DNA of 46,120 bases from an uncultured Bacteroidales bacterium (GCA_902792555.1 CADAZW010000013.1:1-46120), one strand, 5' to 3'; positions 1 through 10,038 are shown, counted from the first letter of the stretch. Numbers and translations are program-made. The notes: generated by a model not told the origin, from the letters alone.

Positions 1-278
1 AGGAGCAGATGATGTATGTGGTAGGTGCCACTCAGGGTCAGCTCTTTGAGGATATCCGCAAGATTGCTCCTCGCCACTTCCTGTTGGTGCCTGGAGTAGG
101 CGCTCAGGGCGGCAGCCTTGAAGAGGTGTGCCGCTACGGCATGACATCCGACTGCGGCCTGCTGGTCAACTCCTCGCGCGGCATCATTTATGCCGATTCC
201 ACCGAGCAATTTGCCGAGGTAGCTGCTGCCAAGGCACGCGACCTGCAACAACAAATGGCCTCCCTCTTGAACTCATGA
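1..278 (+). CDS. pyrF: Orotidine 5'-phosphate decarboxylase, C-terminal part
   Basis: This is the 3' end of a gene that enters the window already open; the reading frame runs from base 3 and has no start here. The enzyme decarboxylates OMP to UMP, the last step of pyrimidine synthesis in the cytoplasm. The visible part contains VGATQGQLF, the segment [10 protein letters not shown] and the closing NSSRGIIYA, which match the long (type 2) PyrF subfamily, where the phosphate-binding loop lies at the end of the barrel. The following HD-domain gene starts 16 nt after the stop, so the two are probably co-transcribed. The identity rests on these motifs only; the active-site DxKxxD segment lies outside the window. 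Confidence 0.9.
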   Translation, partial: EQMMYVVGATQGQLFEDIRKIAPRHFLLVPGVGAQGGSLEEVCRYGMTSDCGLLVNSSRGIIYADSTEQFAEVAAAKARDLQQQMASLLNS

Positions 279-294
279 CCCGCGACCCTCTACT

Positions 295-1506
295 ATGATT
301 ATCAACGACCCCGTCCACGGCTTCATCGAGATTCCCAAGGGTCTGCTCACGACCTTGGTTAAGCACCCTGCCTTTGTGCGCCTCAGCCGCATAGAGCAGC
401 TGGGGCCCACATCATATGTCTATCCTGGCGGGTGCCACAGCCGCTTCTCCCACTCAATAGGCACCCTCCACCTCATCACCGAAGCCCTGCGCATACTGCA
501 ACGCAAGGGGTGCGCCATCACCTCCGAGGAAGCCGAGGCGGCTAAGGCTGCCATGCTCCTCCACGACCTCGGCCACGGCCCTATGTCCCACAGTCTGGAG
601 GGCAATTTTGTCTATGGCCTTAGCCATGAAGATATGACCCTTCTGCTGATGCAGCAACTCAACATGGAACTCAACGGCAGGCTTAGTCTGGCAATCACTA
701 TCTTCCGCGATGAATACCCCAAGCATTTCCTCCACGAGCTCATATGCAGCCAACTTGACATGGACCGCCTTGACTACCTCTGCCGCGACAGTTTCTTCGC
801 CGGAGTAAGGGAAGGTAATATCGGCGCCGAACGCATCATCAAGATGCTAAATGTGAAGGACGACCGCCTGGTTGTGGAGCAAAAAGGCATCTACACCATT
901 GAAAACTACCTGATGGCACGCCGCCTGATGTACTGGCAAGTCTATCTGCACAAGACCGCCTTGGCCGCCCGCGAAGCCCTTCATACCGCCCTATGCCGTG
1001 CAGTGGAACTCACAGCGCGGGGATATGCCCTGCCAGCCTCAGCAGTGCTCAACTATTTCCTCCAAAACCGCATCGACCGCCAGTTTATAAAGTCGCACCC
1101 CGAAGCCCTGGCCAACTATCTGCTGCTTGACGACAGCGACATCATCTCCGCCCTCAAACAATGGATGTCATGCGACGACAAGGTGCTCAGTCTGCTCGCT
1201 GCCAACTACATCAACCGCAATCTCTACAAGGCTCGCGAGCTATCCGCTCCCCCTACAGCCGCCGAGCTGGAGCCGCTCAGGCAGGCTGCAGCCGACAAAC
1301 TTGGCATAGCTGCCGAAGATACCCACTATTTTGTACGCCCACTCAAGGTGTCGCAAATGCTCTACTCCACCAGCGACGACCATATCACCATTCTGATGAA
1401 GGACGGATTGGTGCGCGACATCAGCGAATTTTCCGAACTGCTGCACAGTGAGATGGTAGACCGTCGCAGCGAACGCCACTATCTACTGGTACAAAGAGGT
1501 CTTTAA
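295..1506 (+). CDS. HD-domain phosphohydrolase, dGTPase-like (COG1078 type)
   Basis: This 403-residue cytoplasmic protein has the metal-binding HD pattern: His53 in the segment HSRFSHSIG, His90-Asp91 in LLHDLGHGP, and a later acidic motif QLDMDRLDYL around residues 153-161. These match the family of HD proteins related to dNTP triphosphohydrolases and SAMHD1; the true substrate of the bacterial members is mostly untested. The N-terminus (NDPVHGFIEIP) is typical of the family, and its ATG is 16 nt after the pyrF stop. In Bacteroidales this gene commonly sits directly before lpxD, as here. A link to lipid A synthesis is only suggested by position. Confidence 0.85.
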   Translation: MIINDPVHGFIEIPKGLLTTLVKHPAFVRLSRIEQLGPTSYVYPGGCHSRFSHSIGTLHLITEALRILQRKGCAITSEEAEAAKAAMLLHDLGHGPMSHSLEGNFVYGLSHEDMTLLLMQQLNMELNGRLSLAITIFRDEYPKHFLHELICSQLDMDRLDYLCRDSFFAGVREGNIGAERIIKMLNVKDDRLVVEQKGIYTIENYLMARRLMYWQVYLHKTALAAREALHTALCRAVELTARGYALPASAVLNYFLQNRIDRQFIKSHPEALANYLLLDDSDIISALKQWMSCDDKVLSLLAANYINRNLYKARELSAPPTAAELEPLRQAAADKLGIAAEDTHYFVRPLKVSQMLYSTSDDHITILMKDGLVRDISEFSELLHSEMVDRRSERHYLLVQRGL

Positions 1507-1549
1507 GACAAAAAGGACATTTATTCGGCAAAAAAAAGAAGACCATCCG

Positions 1550-1581
1550 CCCTAAACGCATAAAAAGCGGTTCTTTTAGGG
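1550..1581 (+). terminator. Possible hairpin after the HD gene
   Basis: CCCTAAA at 1550-1556 and TTTAGGG at 1575-1581 are complementary, with CGC/GCG as a further inner pair and a bulge. It could be a weak terminator or a structured leader before lpxD. No clear T-run of terminator type follows, so this is low confidence. Confidence 0.3.
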
Positions 1582-1603
1582 GGTTATTCCATTATTTTTT
1601 GCG

Positions 1604-1610
1604 ATATTTG
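1604..1610 (+). promoter_or_regulatory. Weak candidate -7 element upstream of lpxD
   Basis: The sequence ATATTTG ends at 1610, 27 nt before the lpxD ATG. It fits the Bacteroidetes -7 box TAnnTTTG with one mismatch, and no clear TTTG lies at the proper -33 distance. It would give the lipid A genes their own transcript in addition to readthrough from pyrF. Confidence 0.25.
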
Positions 1611-1637
1611 CAATAATTTATAGACACATCAAAGAAT

Positions 1638-2681
1638 ATGGAATTTTCCGCCCGTCAGATTGCCGACTTCCTACACGGAACAATCGAAGGCAACGAAAAC
1701 GCAACCGTCAGCACCTTCTCAAAAATTGAAGAAGGCACGAAAGGAAGCATCTCCTTCCTAGCCAATCCCGCATACGAGCATTACATTTACGAGACGGAGT
1801 CAAGCATCGTGCTTGTCAACGACTCCTTTAAGTCATCAAAGCCCATAGCCACCACCCTTATCCGAGTGCCTAACGCCTATGAGGCCATGGCCAGCCTGCT
1901 AGCTCTCTACGAGCAGAGCAAACCACGCAAAAGCGGCATACACCCACTAGCCTACATCGACCCCACCGCCAAGATAGGCGAAGGATGCTATGTAGAGGCC
2001 TTTGCCGTGGTTAGCGCCAACGCCGTAGTGGGCGATGGCACCCAACTCTATGCCCACGCCACCATAGGCGAAAACAGCAAGGTGGGCTCCAACTGCACCA
2101 TCTATCCCAACGTAAGCATCTACCATGACTGCGTGGTGGGCAATAACGTAATTATACACTCGGGCGCTGTGATCGGCGCTGACGGGTTCGGCTTCGCACC
2201 CGCAGGCGACAGCTACGACAAGATTCCACAGATAGGTATCGTTACCATTGAAGACAACGTAGAGATCGGTGCCAACACCTGCATCGACCGCTCCACCATG
2301 GGCAGTACCGTCATTGGCAAGGGTGTTAAACTAGACAATCTGGTGCAGGTGGCCCACAATGTAACCATTGGCCAGAACACCGTAATGAGTGCCCAAGTTG
2401 GCATTGCCGGCAGTGCAAAGATCGGTGAATGGTGTACGTTTGGAGGCAAGGTGGGCATTACCGGACATATCCACATTGCCGACCACACCACGGCTGGTGC
2501 AACAACTGCCATAGCAGGCTCCATTACCAAGGAGGGCACTACAATCCTCGGCATTCCAGCCATTGATGCACGCCGCTTTGCGCGCTGCAACGCCGTGTTC
2601 CGCAACCTGCCTGACCTCTCACAGGAAGTGCAGCAGCTTAAGCGCGAACTGGCAGACCTGAAATCCCAATTAGAAAAATAA
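1638..2681 (+). CDS. lpxD: UDP-3-O-acylglucosamine N-acyltransferase
   Basis: LpxD transfers a hydroxyacyl chain from acyl-ACP to the 2-amino group of UDP-3-O-acylglucosamine, the third step of lipid A synthesis. The 347 residues match the usual length. The first ~100 residues form the uridine-binding domain. A left-handed beta-helix of hexapeptide repeats follows (about 105-305), containing [11 protein letters not shown] and [12 protein letters not shown], the latter with the conserved His of the active site. The C-terminal helix ([20 protein letters not shown]) is a short amphipathic or coiled-coil tail. It begins a lipid A cluster with lpxC-fabZ and lpxA. Confidence 0.96.
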   Translation: MEFSARQIADFLHGTIEGNENATVSTFSKIEEGTKGSISFLANPAYEHYIYETESSIVLVNDSFKSSKPIATTLIRVPNAYEAMASLLALYEQSKPRKSGIHPLAYIDPTAKIGEGCYVEAFAVVSANAVVGDGTQLYAHATIGENSKVGSNCTIYPNVSIYHDCVVGNNVIIHSGAVIGADGFGFAPAGDSYDKIPQIGIVTIEDNVEIGANTCIDRSTMGSTVIGKGVKLDNLVQVAHNVTIGQNTVMSAQVGIAGSAKIGEWCTFGGKVGITGHIHIADHTTAGATTAIAGSITKEGTTILGIPAIDARRFARCNAVFRNLPDLSQEVQQLKRELADLKSQLEK

Positions 2682-2735
2682 CACTACCAACTTGTTAACT
2701 ATTTTACTCGTTAACTCGCCAATCAAAAAACACAC

Positions 2736-4121
2736 ATGTCCAAACAACATACGCTGAAAGACTCCTTCTCCGTGTCAGGCAAAGGCCTGCACACGGGCAT
2801 AGTAACCACAGCCATATTCAATCCAGCCCCTGAGAACACCGGCTACCGATTCCAGCGCACCGACTTGGAGGGACAGCCTATTATTGAGGGCATTGCAGAA
2901 AACGTGGTGGACACCACCCGCAGCACCGTCATTGCCAAAGGCGATGCACGCGTCGGCACCATCGAGCACGCCCTAGCCGCACTGCTCGGCATGGGCATCG
3001 ACAACTGCCTTATCTGCATCGACGGACCAGAGATGCCCATCCTGGAAGGCAGCGCCCAGACCTTTGTCGACAAGATAAAGGAGGTGGGTTGCGAGGAGCA
3101 GCAGGCAAAGCGCGACTACTATGTCATCAAGAAGAAGACCGAGTTTCGCGACGACCAGACGGGAGCCTCCATCGTGCTACTGCCCGATGAGAAGTTCAGC
3201 ATTACCGTCATGATTAGCTACGAAAGCGACTGGTTCTCCAGTCAGTTTGCCACCGCTGAGGACATCTGCGATTTTGAGAAAGAGATAGCCGGTGCGCGCA
3301 CCTTTGTGTTCGTTCGCGAGGTGGAGCCACTCATCAATGCAGGCCTTATCAAGGGCGGTGACCTCGACAATGCCATAGTTATCTACGAGAATCAGATTTC
3401 TCAGGAGCGCCTCGACCGCCTGGCCGACTCCATCAAAGTTGAGCATCAGGATGCCACCAAACTTGGATTTCTCAACACCAAACCCTTGGTGTGGCAGAAT
3501 GAGCCTGCGCGCCACAAGCTGCTTGACATCGTAGGCGACATGGCCCTCATCGGACGCCCCATCAAGGGACGCATCATTGCCACCAAGCCCGGCCATACCA
3601 TCAACAATATGTTTGCCCGCCAGATGCGCCGCGAGATACGCGCCCACGAAGTGCAAGCGCCCTACTACGACTGCAACGAGGCTCCGCTGATGGATGTCAA
3701 CCGCATACGTGAACTCCTTCCTCACCGCTATCCTATGCAGCTCGTCGACAAGATTATAGAGATGGGCAAGAACTACATCGTGGGGGTAAAAAACGTTACC
3801 AGCAACGAACCTTTCTTCCAGGGACACTTCCCCCAGGAGCCCGTCATGCCGGGAGTGCTGCAGATTGAGGCGATGGCCCAAGCTGGCGGACTGCTGGTGC
3901 TGAGCGGACTGGAAGAGCCTGAGAAATGGAGTACATACTTCATGCGTATCGACGGAGTGAAGTTCCGCCAGAAAGTAGTGCCCGGCGACACCCTCATATT
4001 TAAGGTAGAGCTGTTGGCCCCTGTGCGCCACGGCATATCCTCCATGAAGGGATACATCTTTGTTGGAGAAAAGGTGGTAAGCGAATGCACCTTCACCGCA
4101 CAGATTATTAAAAACAAGTAA
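2736..4121 (+). CDS. lpxC-fabZ: Fused LpxC deacetylase / FabZ dehydratase
   Basis: This 461-residue protein joins two enzymes. Residues 1 to about 305 are LpxC, the zinc-dependent UDP-3-O-acyl-N-acetylglucosamine deacetylase that commits the cell to lipid A. His78 (in IEHAL), His260 and Asp264 (in HKLLD) are the expected zinc ligands, and His287 is the likely catalytic histidine. Residues about 322-461 are FabZ, the beta-hydroxyacyl-ACP dehydratase, with its hot-dog fold signature GHFPQEPVMPG and catalytic His364 and Glu378. The fusion is known in Bacteroidetes. It places two enzymes that draw on the same hydroxyacyl-ACP pool on one chain. lpxA follows after 18 nt. Confidence 0.97.
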   Translation: MSKQHTLKDSFSVSGKGLHTGIVTTAIFNPAPENTGYRFQRTDLEGQPIIEGIAENVVDTTRSTVIAKGDARVGTIEHALAALLGMGIDNCLICIDGPEMPILEGSAQTFVDKIKEVGCEEQQAKRDYYVIKKKTEFRDDQTGASIVLLPDEKFSITVMISYESDWFSSQFATAEDICDFEKEIAGARTFVFVREVEPLINAGLIKGGDLDNAIVIYENQISQERLDRLADSIKVEHQDATKLGFLNTKPLVWQNEPARHKLLDIVGDMALIGRPIKGRIIATKPGHTINNMFARQMRREIRAHEVQAPYYDCNEAPLMDVNRIRELLPHRYPMQLVDKIIEMGKNYIVGVKNVTSNEPFFQGHFPQEPVMPGVLQIEAMAQAGGLLVLSGLEEPEKWSTYFMRIDGVKFRQKVVPGDTLIFKVELLAPVRHGISSMKGYIFVGEKVVSECTFTAQIIKNK

Positions 4122-4139
4122 AACCTTTGCACGTATAAA

Positions 4140-4913
4140 ATGAGCACAATCAGCCCAATGGCTTACATTGATCCCGCAGCCAAGATTGGCGAAGGATGTG
4201 AGATAGGCCCTTTCTGCTTTATCGACAAAAACGTAGTTCTCGGCGACAACAACAAGCTGATGAACGGTGTGACCATACTCTCAGGTGCACGCATCGGCAA
4301 CGGAAATATCTTCTTCCCCGGCGCAGTCATCAGTGCCATTCCGCAGGACCTCAAGTTCCGCGGCGAGGAGACGACCGCCGAGATTGGCGACAACAACAAG
4401 ATTCGCGAGAACGTGACCATCAACCGCGGCACCAATGCCAAGAAGCGCACCATCGTGGGCAATGGCAACCTCCTGATGGAGGGCGTGCACGTAGCCCACG
4501 ACGCCATTGTTGGAAACAACTGCATCATTGGCAACAGCACCAAGATTGCCGGTGAAGTGATTGTTGACGACTTTGCCGTAATCAGCGCCAGCGTGCTCAT
4601 CCATCAGTTCTGCCGCGTGGGCAGCTACTCTATGCTTGGTGGCGGCACCCGCACCAGTCAGGACATTCCACCCTACTCCACCGTGGCCCGCGAGCCTGCC
4701 ACCTACTGCGGACTCAACCTCATCGGCCTGCGTCGCCACAAATTTACTCCACAACAGATTGAGGACATACACGAAGTTTATCGCGTACTCTACAACCGAT
4801 CCTTCACCATGGACGAGCGCATTGCACAGATTCACGCTCAGTTCCCCGACAATCCCGACGTGGACTACATTCTCCACTTTGTACAGGCCTCCAAGCGAGG
4901 TATCGTTTACTAA
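4140..4913 (+). CDS. lpxA: Acyl-ACP:UDP-N-acetylglucosamine O-acyltransferase
   Basis: LpxA performs the first acylation of lipid A synthesis. The 257-residue length is normal for the family. Hexapeptide repeats of a left-handed beta-helix fill residues 8 to about 190, with AIPQDLKF at 66-73 as an LpxA marker and His120 in HVAHDAIVG as the catalytic base. The C-terminal helical part (from about 195, GLRRHKF) closes the trimer. It lies 18 nt behind lpxC-fabZ, so translation of the two is probably linked within one transcript. Confidence 0.97.
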   Translation: MSTISPMAYIDPAAKIGEGCEIGPFCFIDKNVVLGDNNKLMNGVTILSGARIGNGNIFFPGAVISAIPQDLKFRGEETTAEIGDNNKIRENVTINRGTNAKKRTIVGNGNLLMEGVHVAHDAIVGNNCIIGNSTKIAGEVIVDDFAVISASVLIHQFCRVGSYSMLGGGTRTSQDIPPYSTVAREPATYCGLNLIGLRRHKFTPQQIEDIHEVYRVLYNRSFTMDERIAQIHAQFPDNPDVDYILHFVQASKRGIVY

Positions 4914-4941
4914 AACAGTTAATCTTCAATAGTAAATAACA

Positions 4942-5493
4942 ATGCTCTTCAAGATTGCCATTATCTGCGATGAGGCAGAAGATTTCTTCCGCGAGATAAC
5001 TATCGACTCTGAGGCCACCTTCCTTGACCTCAACAATGCTATTCTCTCCGCCTGCGCCTACGACGACAGCCAGATAACCAGTTTCTACACCTGCTCCGAC
5101 GAATGGGACAAGGAGCAACAAATAGTGCGCGAAGACATGGGTACCACGGCAGAGGACGAAGACGTCTACATCATGGCCGACACTCGCCTCAGCGAACTGT
5201 TGGAGGATGAGGAGCAGAAACTTATTTACACCTTCGACCCCGCCAACGACCGCATCTTCTACCTTGAACTCACCGACATCGTCACTGGCAAGACGCTCAA
5301 GCAAGCCGAATGTTCCGTTTCACGCGGCAAAGCTCCGCAGCAGCTCAAAGGCTTTGACCTCGACTTCACCACCCTCGGCAAGGGCGGTGACGCCGACCTT
5401 GACCTTGACCTCAACAACTTCGGCGATGACGGATACAACGACGACGAATTTGACCCCAACTCCTTTGGCATCGACGATGAGTTCAATGGTTAG
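4942..5493 (+). CDS. pRiA4b ORF-3-like acidic protein
   Basis: This 183-residue cytoplasmic protein resembles the plasmid pRiA4b ORF-3 / IS1096 TnpR-like domain found as a single chromosomal protein in many Bacteroidales. The beta-rich domain fills roughly residues 1-120 (FKIAIICDEAEDFFREI, with SFYTCSDEW and LIYTFDPAND as family-like strands). The tail from about 135 is strongly acidic and low in complexity, with alternating Asp, Leu and Gly. Despite the family name nothing here suggests transposition, and no function is known. It sits between lpxA (28-nt gap) and miaA (48-nt gap) in what looks like one operon. Confidence 0.75.
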   Translation: MLFKIAIICDEAEDFFREITIDSEATFLDLNNAILSACAYDDSQITSFYTCSDEWDKEQQIVREDMGTTAEDEDVYIMADTRLSELLEDEEQKLIYTFDPANDRIFYLELTDIVTGKTLKQAECSVSRGKAPQQLKGFDLDFTTLGKGGDADLDLDLNNFGDDGYNDDEFDPNSFGIDDEFNG

Positions 5494-5541
5494 GGAATCC
5501 ACACCGCTTAACTTTATAACCCTTTAATCTTTTCTTTCTTC

Positions 5542-6444
5542 TTGAACACTCTCTTTGTCCTACTCGGCCCTACAGCCGTTGGAAAGACAGAACTGTCGCT
5601 CAAGATTGCCGAGATGCTCGGCTCGCCCATCATTAACGCCGACTCCCGCCAGCTTTACCGCGACATTCCCATAGGCACGGCCGCACCCACTGCAGAGCAA
5701 ATGCAGAGAGTGCGGCACTACTTTGTGGGCTCCCTCGGCTTGGAGGAATACTATAGCGCAGCGGTCTACGAGCAGCAGGTGATAGAGCTACTGCCCGCCC
5801 TCTTTAGCGAGACACCCGGAGTACTACTTAGCGGCGGCAGTATGCTCTATATAGATGCCGTATGCCGCGGCATCGACGACATTCCCACCGTGAACGAAGA
5901 GACGCGCACTCTCATGCATCAGCGCCTGGCCGACGAAGGTCTGGAGCGACTCTGCAACGAGCTGCGACTTCTTGATCCCGAATACTACCGCAAGGCCGAC
6001 CTCCGCAACACCCAGCGCATAGTCCATGCTTTGGAGATATGCTATCAGACAGGGCGGCCGTATTCTTCCTTCCTCAGCCAGCAGACCAAGCAGCGCCCAT
6101 TCCGTATTGTTAAAATCGGATTGCTACAACCGCGCGAGGAACTCTTCAGCCGCATCAACCGGCGCACCCTCCAGATGATGGACCTCGGCTTTGAGCAGGA
6201 AGCGCGCCGAGTATATCCCCTGCGCCACCTCAACAGCCTCAACACCGTAGGCTATAAGGAGATGTTCCGATACATCAGCGGAGAATGGAGCCTACCGCAA
6301 ACAATAGAGAAGATTCAGCGCAACACGCGCGTCTATGCAAAGAAACAGATGACTTGGTTTCAGCGCGATCCCGACATCAATTGGTTCCGTCCCGACGAGG
6401 AAGAAAAGATTTTAGATTTCGTAGAACGAAATTCAGCAGACTAA
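5542..6444 (+). CDS. miaA: tRNA dimethylallyltransferase
   Basis: MiaA adds a dimethylallyl group to N6 of A37 in tRNAs that read codons beginning with U. The 300-residue protein shows the P-loop GPTAVGKT at residues 9-16, the [16 protein letters not shown] segment that binds the tRNA base and diphosphate, [10 protein letters not shown], and [14 protein letters not shown]. The start must be the TTG at 5542: the next in-frame ATG lies after the P-loop. The 3' end overlaps the convergent acyltransferase gene by 68 nt. Confidence 0.95.
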   Translation: MNTLFVLLGPTAVGKTELSLKIAEMLGSPIINADSRQLYRDIPIGTAAPTAEQMQRVRHYFVGSLGLEEYYSAAVYEQQVIELLPALFSETPGVLLSGGSMLYIDAVCRGIDDIPTVNEETRTLMHQRLADEGLERLCNELRLLDPEYYRKADLRNTQRIVHALEICYQTGRPYSSFLSQQTKQRPFRIVKIGLLQPREELFSRINRRTLQMMDLGFEQEARRVYPLRHLNSLNTVGYKEMFRYISGEWSLPQTIEKIQRNTRVYAKKQMTWFQRDPDINWFRPDEEEKILDFVERNSAD

Positions 6445-7453
6445 GCAGCAGGCAACTGAGCAGCCAGCAAGCTACTGCCAGCAGGAGAGCACAGGCAAAT
6501 ATTCCCAAATAGCCGGCGTGCTCATAGGCGGCATGGCCAAAGGCATTACGATAAGGCACAATAGCAGGCGCACTCTGAAGGAGGTAAACCCCAAGCACGA
6601 AGCGGGCAACAAAGTTTATTTGAGATTTGAATCTGGAATTTTGAGGCTTTAGCACGTCCACACTCCCATACTTTGTAAAGAGGGAGAAAAACGCCACGGC
6701 CTCCAGAATTACCAATGGACAATTGTAATTCCATACCATTGGCGTATGGCGCGGCTGCCAAGCAGCGTGGTCGGCAAGAAACAAAACTGTGATAGCCGCA
6801 ACACATACAGCAATAACCGCCCACGCGTAGCGCCGCACGAAGCGTACCACCGGCGCATCGGGAAACAGTCGGAGGTAGCGTGCCAGCAGATAGAGCAGGA
6901 CGAAATGTACCACATTATAACCGCTGGCGTTTACATAGCCCCAGGCAAAGCCGAAAAGGATATTAAAGACCAGCAAGCAAAGCAACATATACTCCATGCT
7001 ACGCCGCGATACTTTGTCAACGGCGTGCTCCAGCAGCGGCGCAATGAGGAGGAGCATCAGATAGTGGACTATAAACCACCAATTAGTGAACTTAAGGGAA
7101 GAAAAGAAGTCTGGCGCCGAACTTTTCACAGGGACAGACACTGCTTCAAAGAACGGTGGCAGGGCATAGGTGGCTAGGCCATAGGCCGCTGCCCCGAAGA
7201 CGGCGCACACAATGATAAGGCGTAGGAAAGGCTGCCACACACGGCGCACGCCAAACCATCCGGTTATCATTACAAAAAGACTCACACCGATTACTGCCAC
7301 GGAGTTAAGCGCCACGCCAGCCACGCCCTTCGACTCAATGTCATAGGCGCTGAGATAACCGCACACATCAGCTCCGAAAAGCAGAAGATGATGGAGCGTG
7401 ATAAAAAGAATGGCTACAATACGCAGCAACTCAAAACGTGAATCCCTTTTCAA
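6377..7453 (-). CDS. Acyltransferase family 3 membrane protein
   Basis: This 358-residue integral membrane protein begins with [21 protein letters not shown], the pattern of acyltransferase-3 proteins, in which a His of the first helix is needed for acyl transfer. About ten hydrophobic segments follow, and [15 protein letters not shown] near residue 125 is also typical. Members acylate exopolysaccharide, O-antigen or other cell-surface sugars; the substrate here is unknown. The C-terminus ([12 protein letters not shown]) is basic. Its last 68 nt are antisense to the 3' end of miaA. It lies 123 nt downstream of the PBP gene on the same strand. Confidence 0.85.
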   Translation of the reverse strand: MKRDSRFELLRIVAILFITLHHLLLFGADVCGYLSAYDIESKGVAGVALNSVAVIGVSLFVMITGWFGVRRVWQPFLRLIIVCAVFGAAAYGLATYALPPFFEAVSVPVKSSAPDFFSSLKFTNWWFIVHYLMLLLIAPLLEHAVDKVSRRSMEYMLLCLLVFNILFGFAWGYVNASGYNVVHFVLLYLLARYLRLFPDAPVVRFVRRYAWAVIAVCVAAITVLFLADHAAWQPRHTPMVWNYNCPLVILEAVAFFSLFTKYGSVDVLKPQNSRFKSQINFVARFVLGVYLLQSAPAIVPYRNAFGHAAYEHAGYLGIFACALLLAVACWLLSCLLLSLLNFVLRNLKSFLPRRDGTN

Positions 7454-7576
7454 CGGCTTAATTCTTCTGTAAAGTTGTAATCATACCCACCCTCTCCACT
7501 TCGCGGTACTCTCTCTTTCTTAGGGGAAGACTCGGTTTGCTGCCTGGGCAGGTTTCTCTCATACCTATCCAGCCAC

Positions 7577-9901
7577 CTACTCCCCTGCAGGACTGGCAGC
7601 CGGAGCAGGTGAAGCAGCTTCGCCACCGCCACCGGCCGGAGCCGACGCAGGAGCGCTCCATCGGCGATAGCCGCACTGGTAGCACTCGCGAGGCACCTTC
7701 TTGTCGCTGACCTGCGGGAATTTCTGCTTGTAGCGGGTGAAGCGCGTATCGCTGAGGGTCTTCTGAATAAATCGTCCCCACACGGGCAGTGCCAGGCTGG
7801 CACCTGAGCCGTAGGGATGTATGTCGCGGTATTCTCCGCCCACCCATACACCGCCTACCAAGTTGGGGATTGCGCCGATATAGAGGGCGTCGGAGCTCTC
7901 ATTGGTGGTGCCCGTCTTACCGCCGAAGTCGGTGGTAGAAGTAAATCCATTAATATAACCGTACATGGGCGCTGAGGTTCCTTCCAGTCCAGCATGCAGC
8001 ATCTGCTGCATCAGGAAGGCAGAGCGCTGCGACAGCACCTGCTGGGTAGGTTCCTCGTCCTCACTATACACCACCTTGCCGTGGCGGTCAACCACCTTGG
8101 TCACGATAATGGGAGTGCGCACATAGCCGTTGGCCAGCATCACAGCGTAGGCATTGACCAACTCCACCAACTTAATGGACGACGAGCCGAGCGTCAGATT
8201 CTGGCAGTCATTGTAGAGCTTATCCTTAATGCCAAACTTGCGAGCCAGACGAACCACGCTGTTGGGTCCCACCTTGTAGCAGAGGTTGACGGCGGCAGCG
8301 TTCTTACTGAACTTAAAGGCCGAGCGCAGCAGCATATTGGCTCCCGATGAGCGCGTCTTCTTGAGCTTCACACCGCGGGGCGGCGAGTCGGTAATATGGT
8401 CGCATGGGCTCCAGCCCTGCTCCATGGCCTCGCAATAGACGATACCCTTGAAAGTAGAGCCCGTCTGGTGGCGTGCAATCACATTGTCGTGATTCCAAGT
8501 GCGGAAATTAAGGTTGCCCACCCAGGCCTTCACATGGTGGGTGCTGGGCTCGATAACCACAAATCCCGCCTGCAGGAAGTTGAGCATCGTCTTGATGGAG
8601 TCGCGCGTAGAGAGAATCATCTTCTGCGGACCCGTGTAAGGATTGTTGATTATCACCTCGTGGGGCTGGTGGCTCTCCACGGTAAGGAAATATTTAAGCG
8701 AATCTGGATTATCCTTCAGTTGGCGGTAGCGCGGCAATGTGCGCAAGGCAGAATTGGTATATTTCTCCGCCACGTCAGGGCGCAGGTGGAAGCTACTCTG
8801 CAACTTGTTGACATGGGTGATGGTGGCACTCTCGGCATAGTGCTGCATGCGGCTGTCGATGGTAGTGTAAATCTTGAGGCCGTCGCTGTAGAGGTCCACA
8901 CTGCCCAGGCCGCGCTCGCCGAACTTCTCATTGAGGAAGCGGGCTATCTCCTGCCTCAGGTAGGGCGCCGAGCCGTCATACACCTTCTCCACCTTATATT
9001 TAGATATGTCGATGGGCAGGGCGGAGATGGAGTCATATTCGCGGCGCGTCAGGTCGCCGTGGGTATAGAGGTTGTATAGCACCGTATTGCGACGCGAAAG
9101 CGATTTCTCGTAATTGGAGTGAGGATTATAGGTGCTCGTAGCCTTGAGCAGTCCCACCAGCACGGCGCTCTCCTCCACCTTCAGGCGGTCAGGAGTAGTG
9201 CCGAAATAGGTGTTGGCAGCAGTGCGCAAGCCGTAGGCATTGGAGCCGAAGTCCACCGTGTTGATATACATCTGCAGGATTTCCTGCTTGGAGTAGAGCA
9301 TCTCCAACTCGGCGGCGGCAATGCACTCCTTGGTCTTCATGATGAGCATCTTAAGGCCGGGAATGTTGCCCAGCAGGCCGTTGGAATACTGCGTACGCAC
9401 GCGGAACATATTCTTAGCCAGCTGCTGAGTAATGGTCGAGGCGCCGCGCGGGCTGCCCATAAAGATATCCTTGATAGCCGCCATCACGCCCTGGAAGTCG
9501 ATGCCATGATGCTGATAAAAGCGCTCATCCTCAGTGTCGATGAGCGTCTTGTAGAACATCGGCGACACGTCCTGATAGCGCACCGTCGAGCGGTTCTCGC
9601 GGAAGAACTTGCCCAACTCCACGCCGTCGGCGGAATACACCACCGAGGCCTCGCTGGTCTCAGGGTGCATGATGCTGTCAACCGTCGGCATCTTGCCAAA
9701 GAGCCACAGCAGATTGACAAACACCGCGAAGACATAGAAAAACAGCAGGAGGAAGAAGCTCACCGTAGCCGTGAGCAGCTTCTTATACCACGGCTTGCCC
9801 CTGTAGAGGCCTCTGTACCACCGCCACATCGACACGGGCAGCATACACAGGCTCTTCACCACATACCAAAGCCAGCCGGTAATTCGCTTGAAAAGATTCA
9901 T
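7577..9901 (-). CDS. Class A penicillin-binding protein (PBP1A type)
   Basis: This 774-residue bifunctional enzyme polymerises and crosslinks peptidoglycan at the outer face of the inner membrane. A transmembrane anchor lies at about 45-68. The glycosyltransferase domain follows, with EDERFYQHHGID (catalytic Glu124) and GASTITQQLAKN (153-164). The transpeptidase domain carries Ser482-xx-Lys485 (STFK), the SKN motif at 532-534 and KTGTT at 662-666. The C-terminal tail is low in complexity, rich in Pro, Ala and Ser with a GGGG stretch. It could be called mrcA/pbp1A; paralogues cannot be separated by reading alone. Confidence 0.95.
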   Translation of the reverse strand: MNLFKRITGWLWYVVKSLCMLPVSMWRWYRGLYRGKPWYKKLLTATVSFFLLLFFYVFAVFVNLLWLFGKMPTVDSIMHPETSEASVVYSADGVELGKFFRENRSTVRYQDVSPMFYKTLIDTEDERFYQHHGIDFQGVMAAIKDIFMGSPRGASTITQQLAKNMFRVRTQYSNGLLGNIPGLKMLIMKTKECIAAAELEMLYSKQEILQMYINTVDFGSNAYGLRTAANTYFGTTPDRLKVEESAVLVGLLKATSTYNPHSNYEKSLSRRNTVLYNLYTHGDLTRREYDSISALPIDISKYKVEKVYDGSAPYLRQEIARFLNEKFGERGLGSVDLYSDGLKIYTTIDSRMQHYAESATITHVNKLQSSFHLRPDVAEKYTNSALRTLPRYRQLKDNPDSLKYFLTVESHQPHEVIINNPYTGPQKMILSTRDSIKTMLNFLQAGFVVIEPSTHHVKAWVGNLNFRTWNHDNVIARHQTGSTFKGIVYCEAMEQGWSPCDHITDSPPRGVKLKKTRSSGANMLLRSAFKFSKNAAAVNLCYKVGPNSVVRLARKFGIKDKLYNDCQNLTLGSSSIKLVELVNAYAVMLANGYVRTPIIVTKVVDRHGKVVYSEDEEPTQQVLSQRSAFLMQQMLHAGLEGTSAPMYGYINGFTSTTDFGGKTGTTNESSDALYIGAIPNLVGGVWVGGEYRDIHPYGSGASLALPVWGRFIQKTLSDTRFTRYKQKFPQVSDKKVPRECYQCGYRRWSAPASAPAGGGGEAASPAPAASPAGE

Positions 9902-9939
9902 CTCTACTTTCTGCAGTTATGGTTACTCTGCTTTAGCGA

Positions 9940-9947
9940 CAAAAATA
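9940..9947 (-). promoter_or_regulatory. -7 promoter box for the PBP gene
   Basis: On the minus strand these bases read TATTTTTG, a perfect match to TAnnTTTG, 39 nt before the PBP start codon. No clear -33 TTTG is visible. It lies back to back with the nuclease promoter. Confidence 0.6.
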
Positions 9948-10030
9948 CCATTTTTATTGCTTATACCGAGAATTTAGACAAGGAAATCGTTCTTCATCGC
10001 CACTTTTTCGCTTTTATGCAGCCAATTTAC

Positions 10031-10038
10031 TATCTTTG
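10031..10038 (+). promoter_or_regulatory. -7 promoter box for the nuclease gene
   Basis: TATCTTTG matches TAnnTTTG exactly, 59 nt before the nuclease ATG. A degenerate -33 element (TTTTCG, about 10005-10010) precedes it at the normal distance. Confidence 0.65.

Noticed and set aside
4942-5493. A transposon gene, suggested by the name of the pRiA4b ORF-3 / IS1096 passenger family
   Set aside because: There are no inverted repeats or transposase, and the gene sits in a conserved housekeeping cluster.
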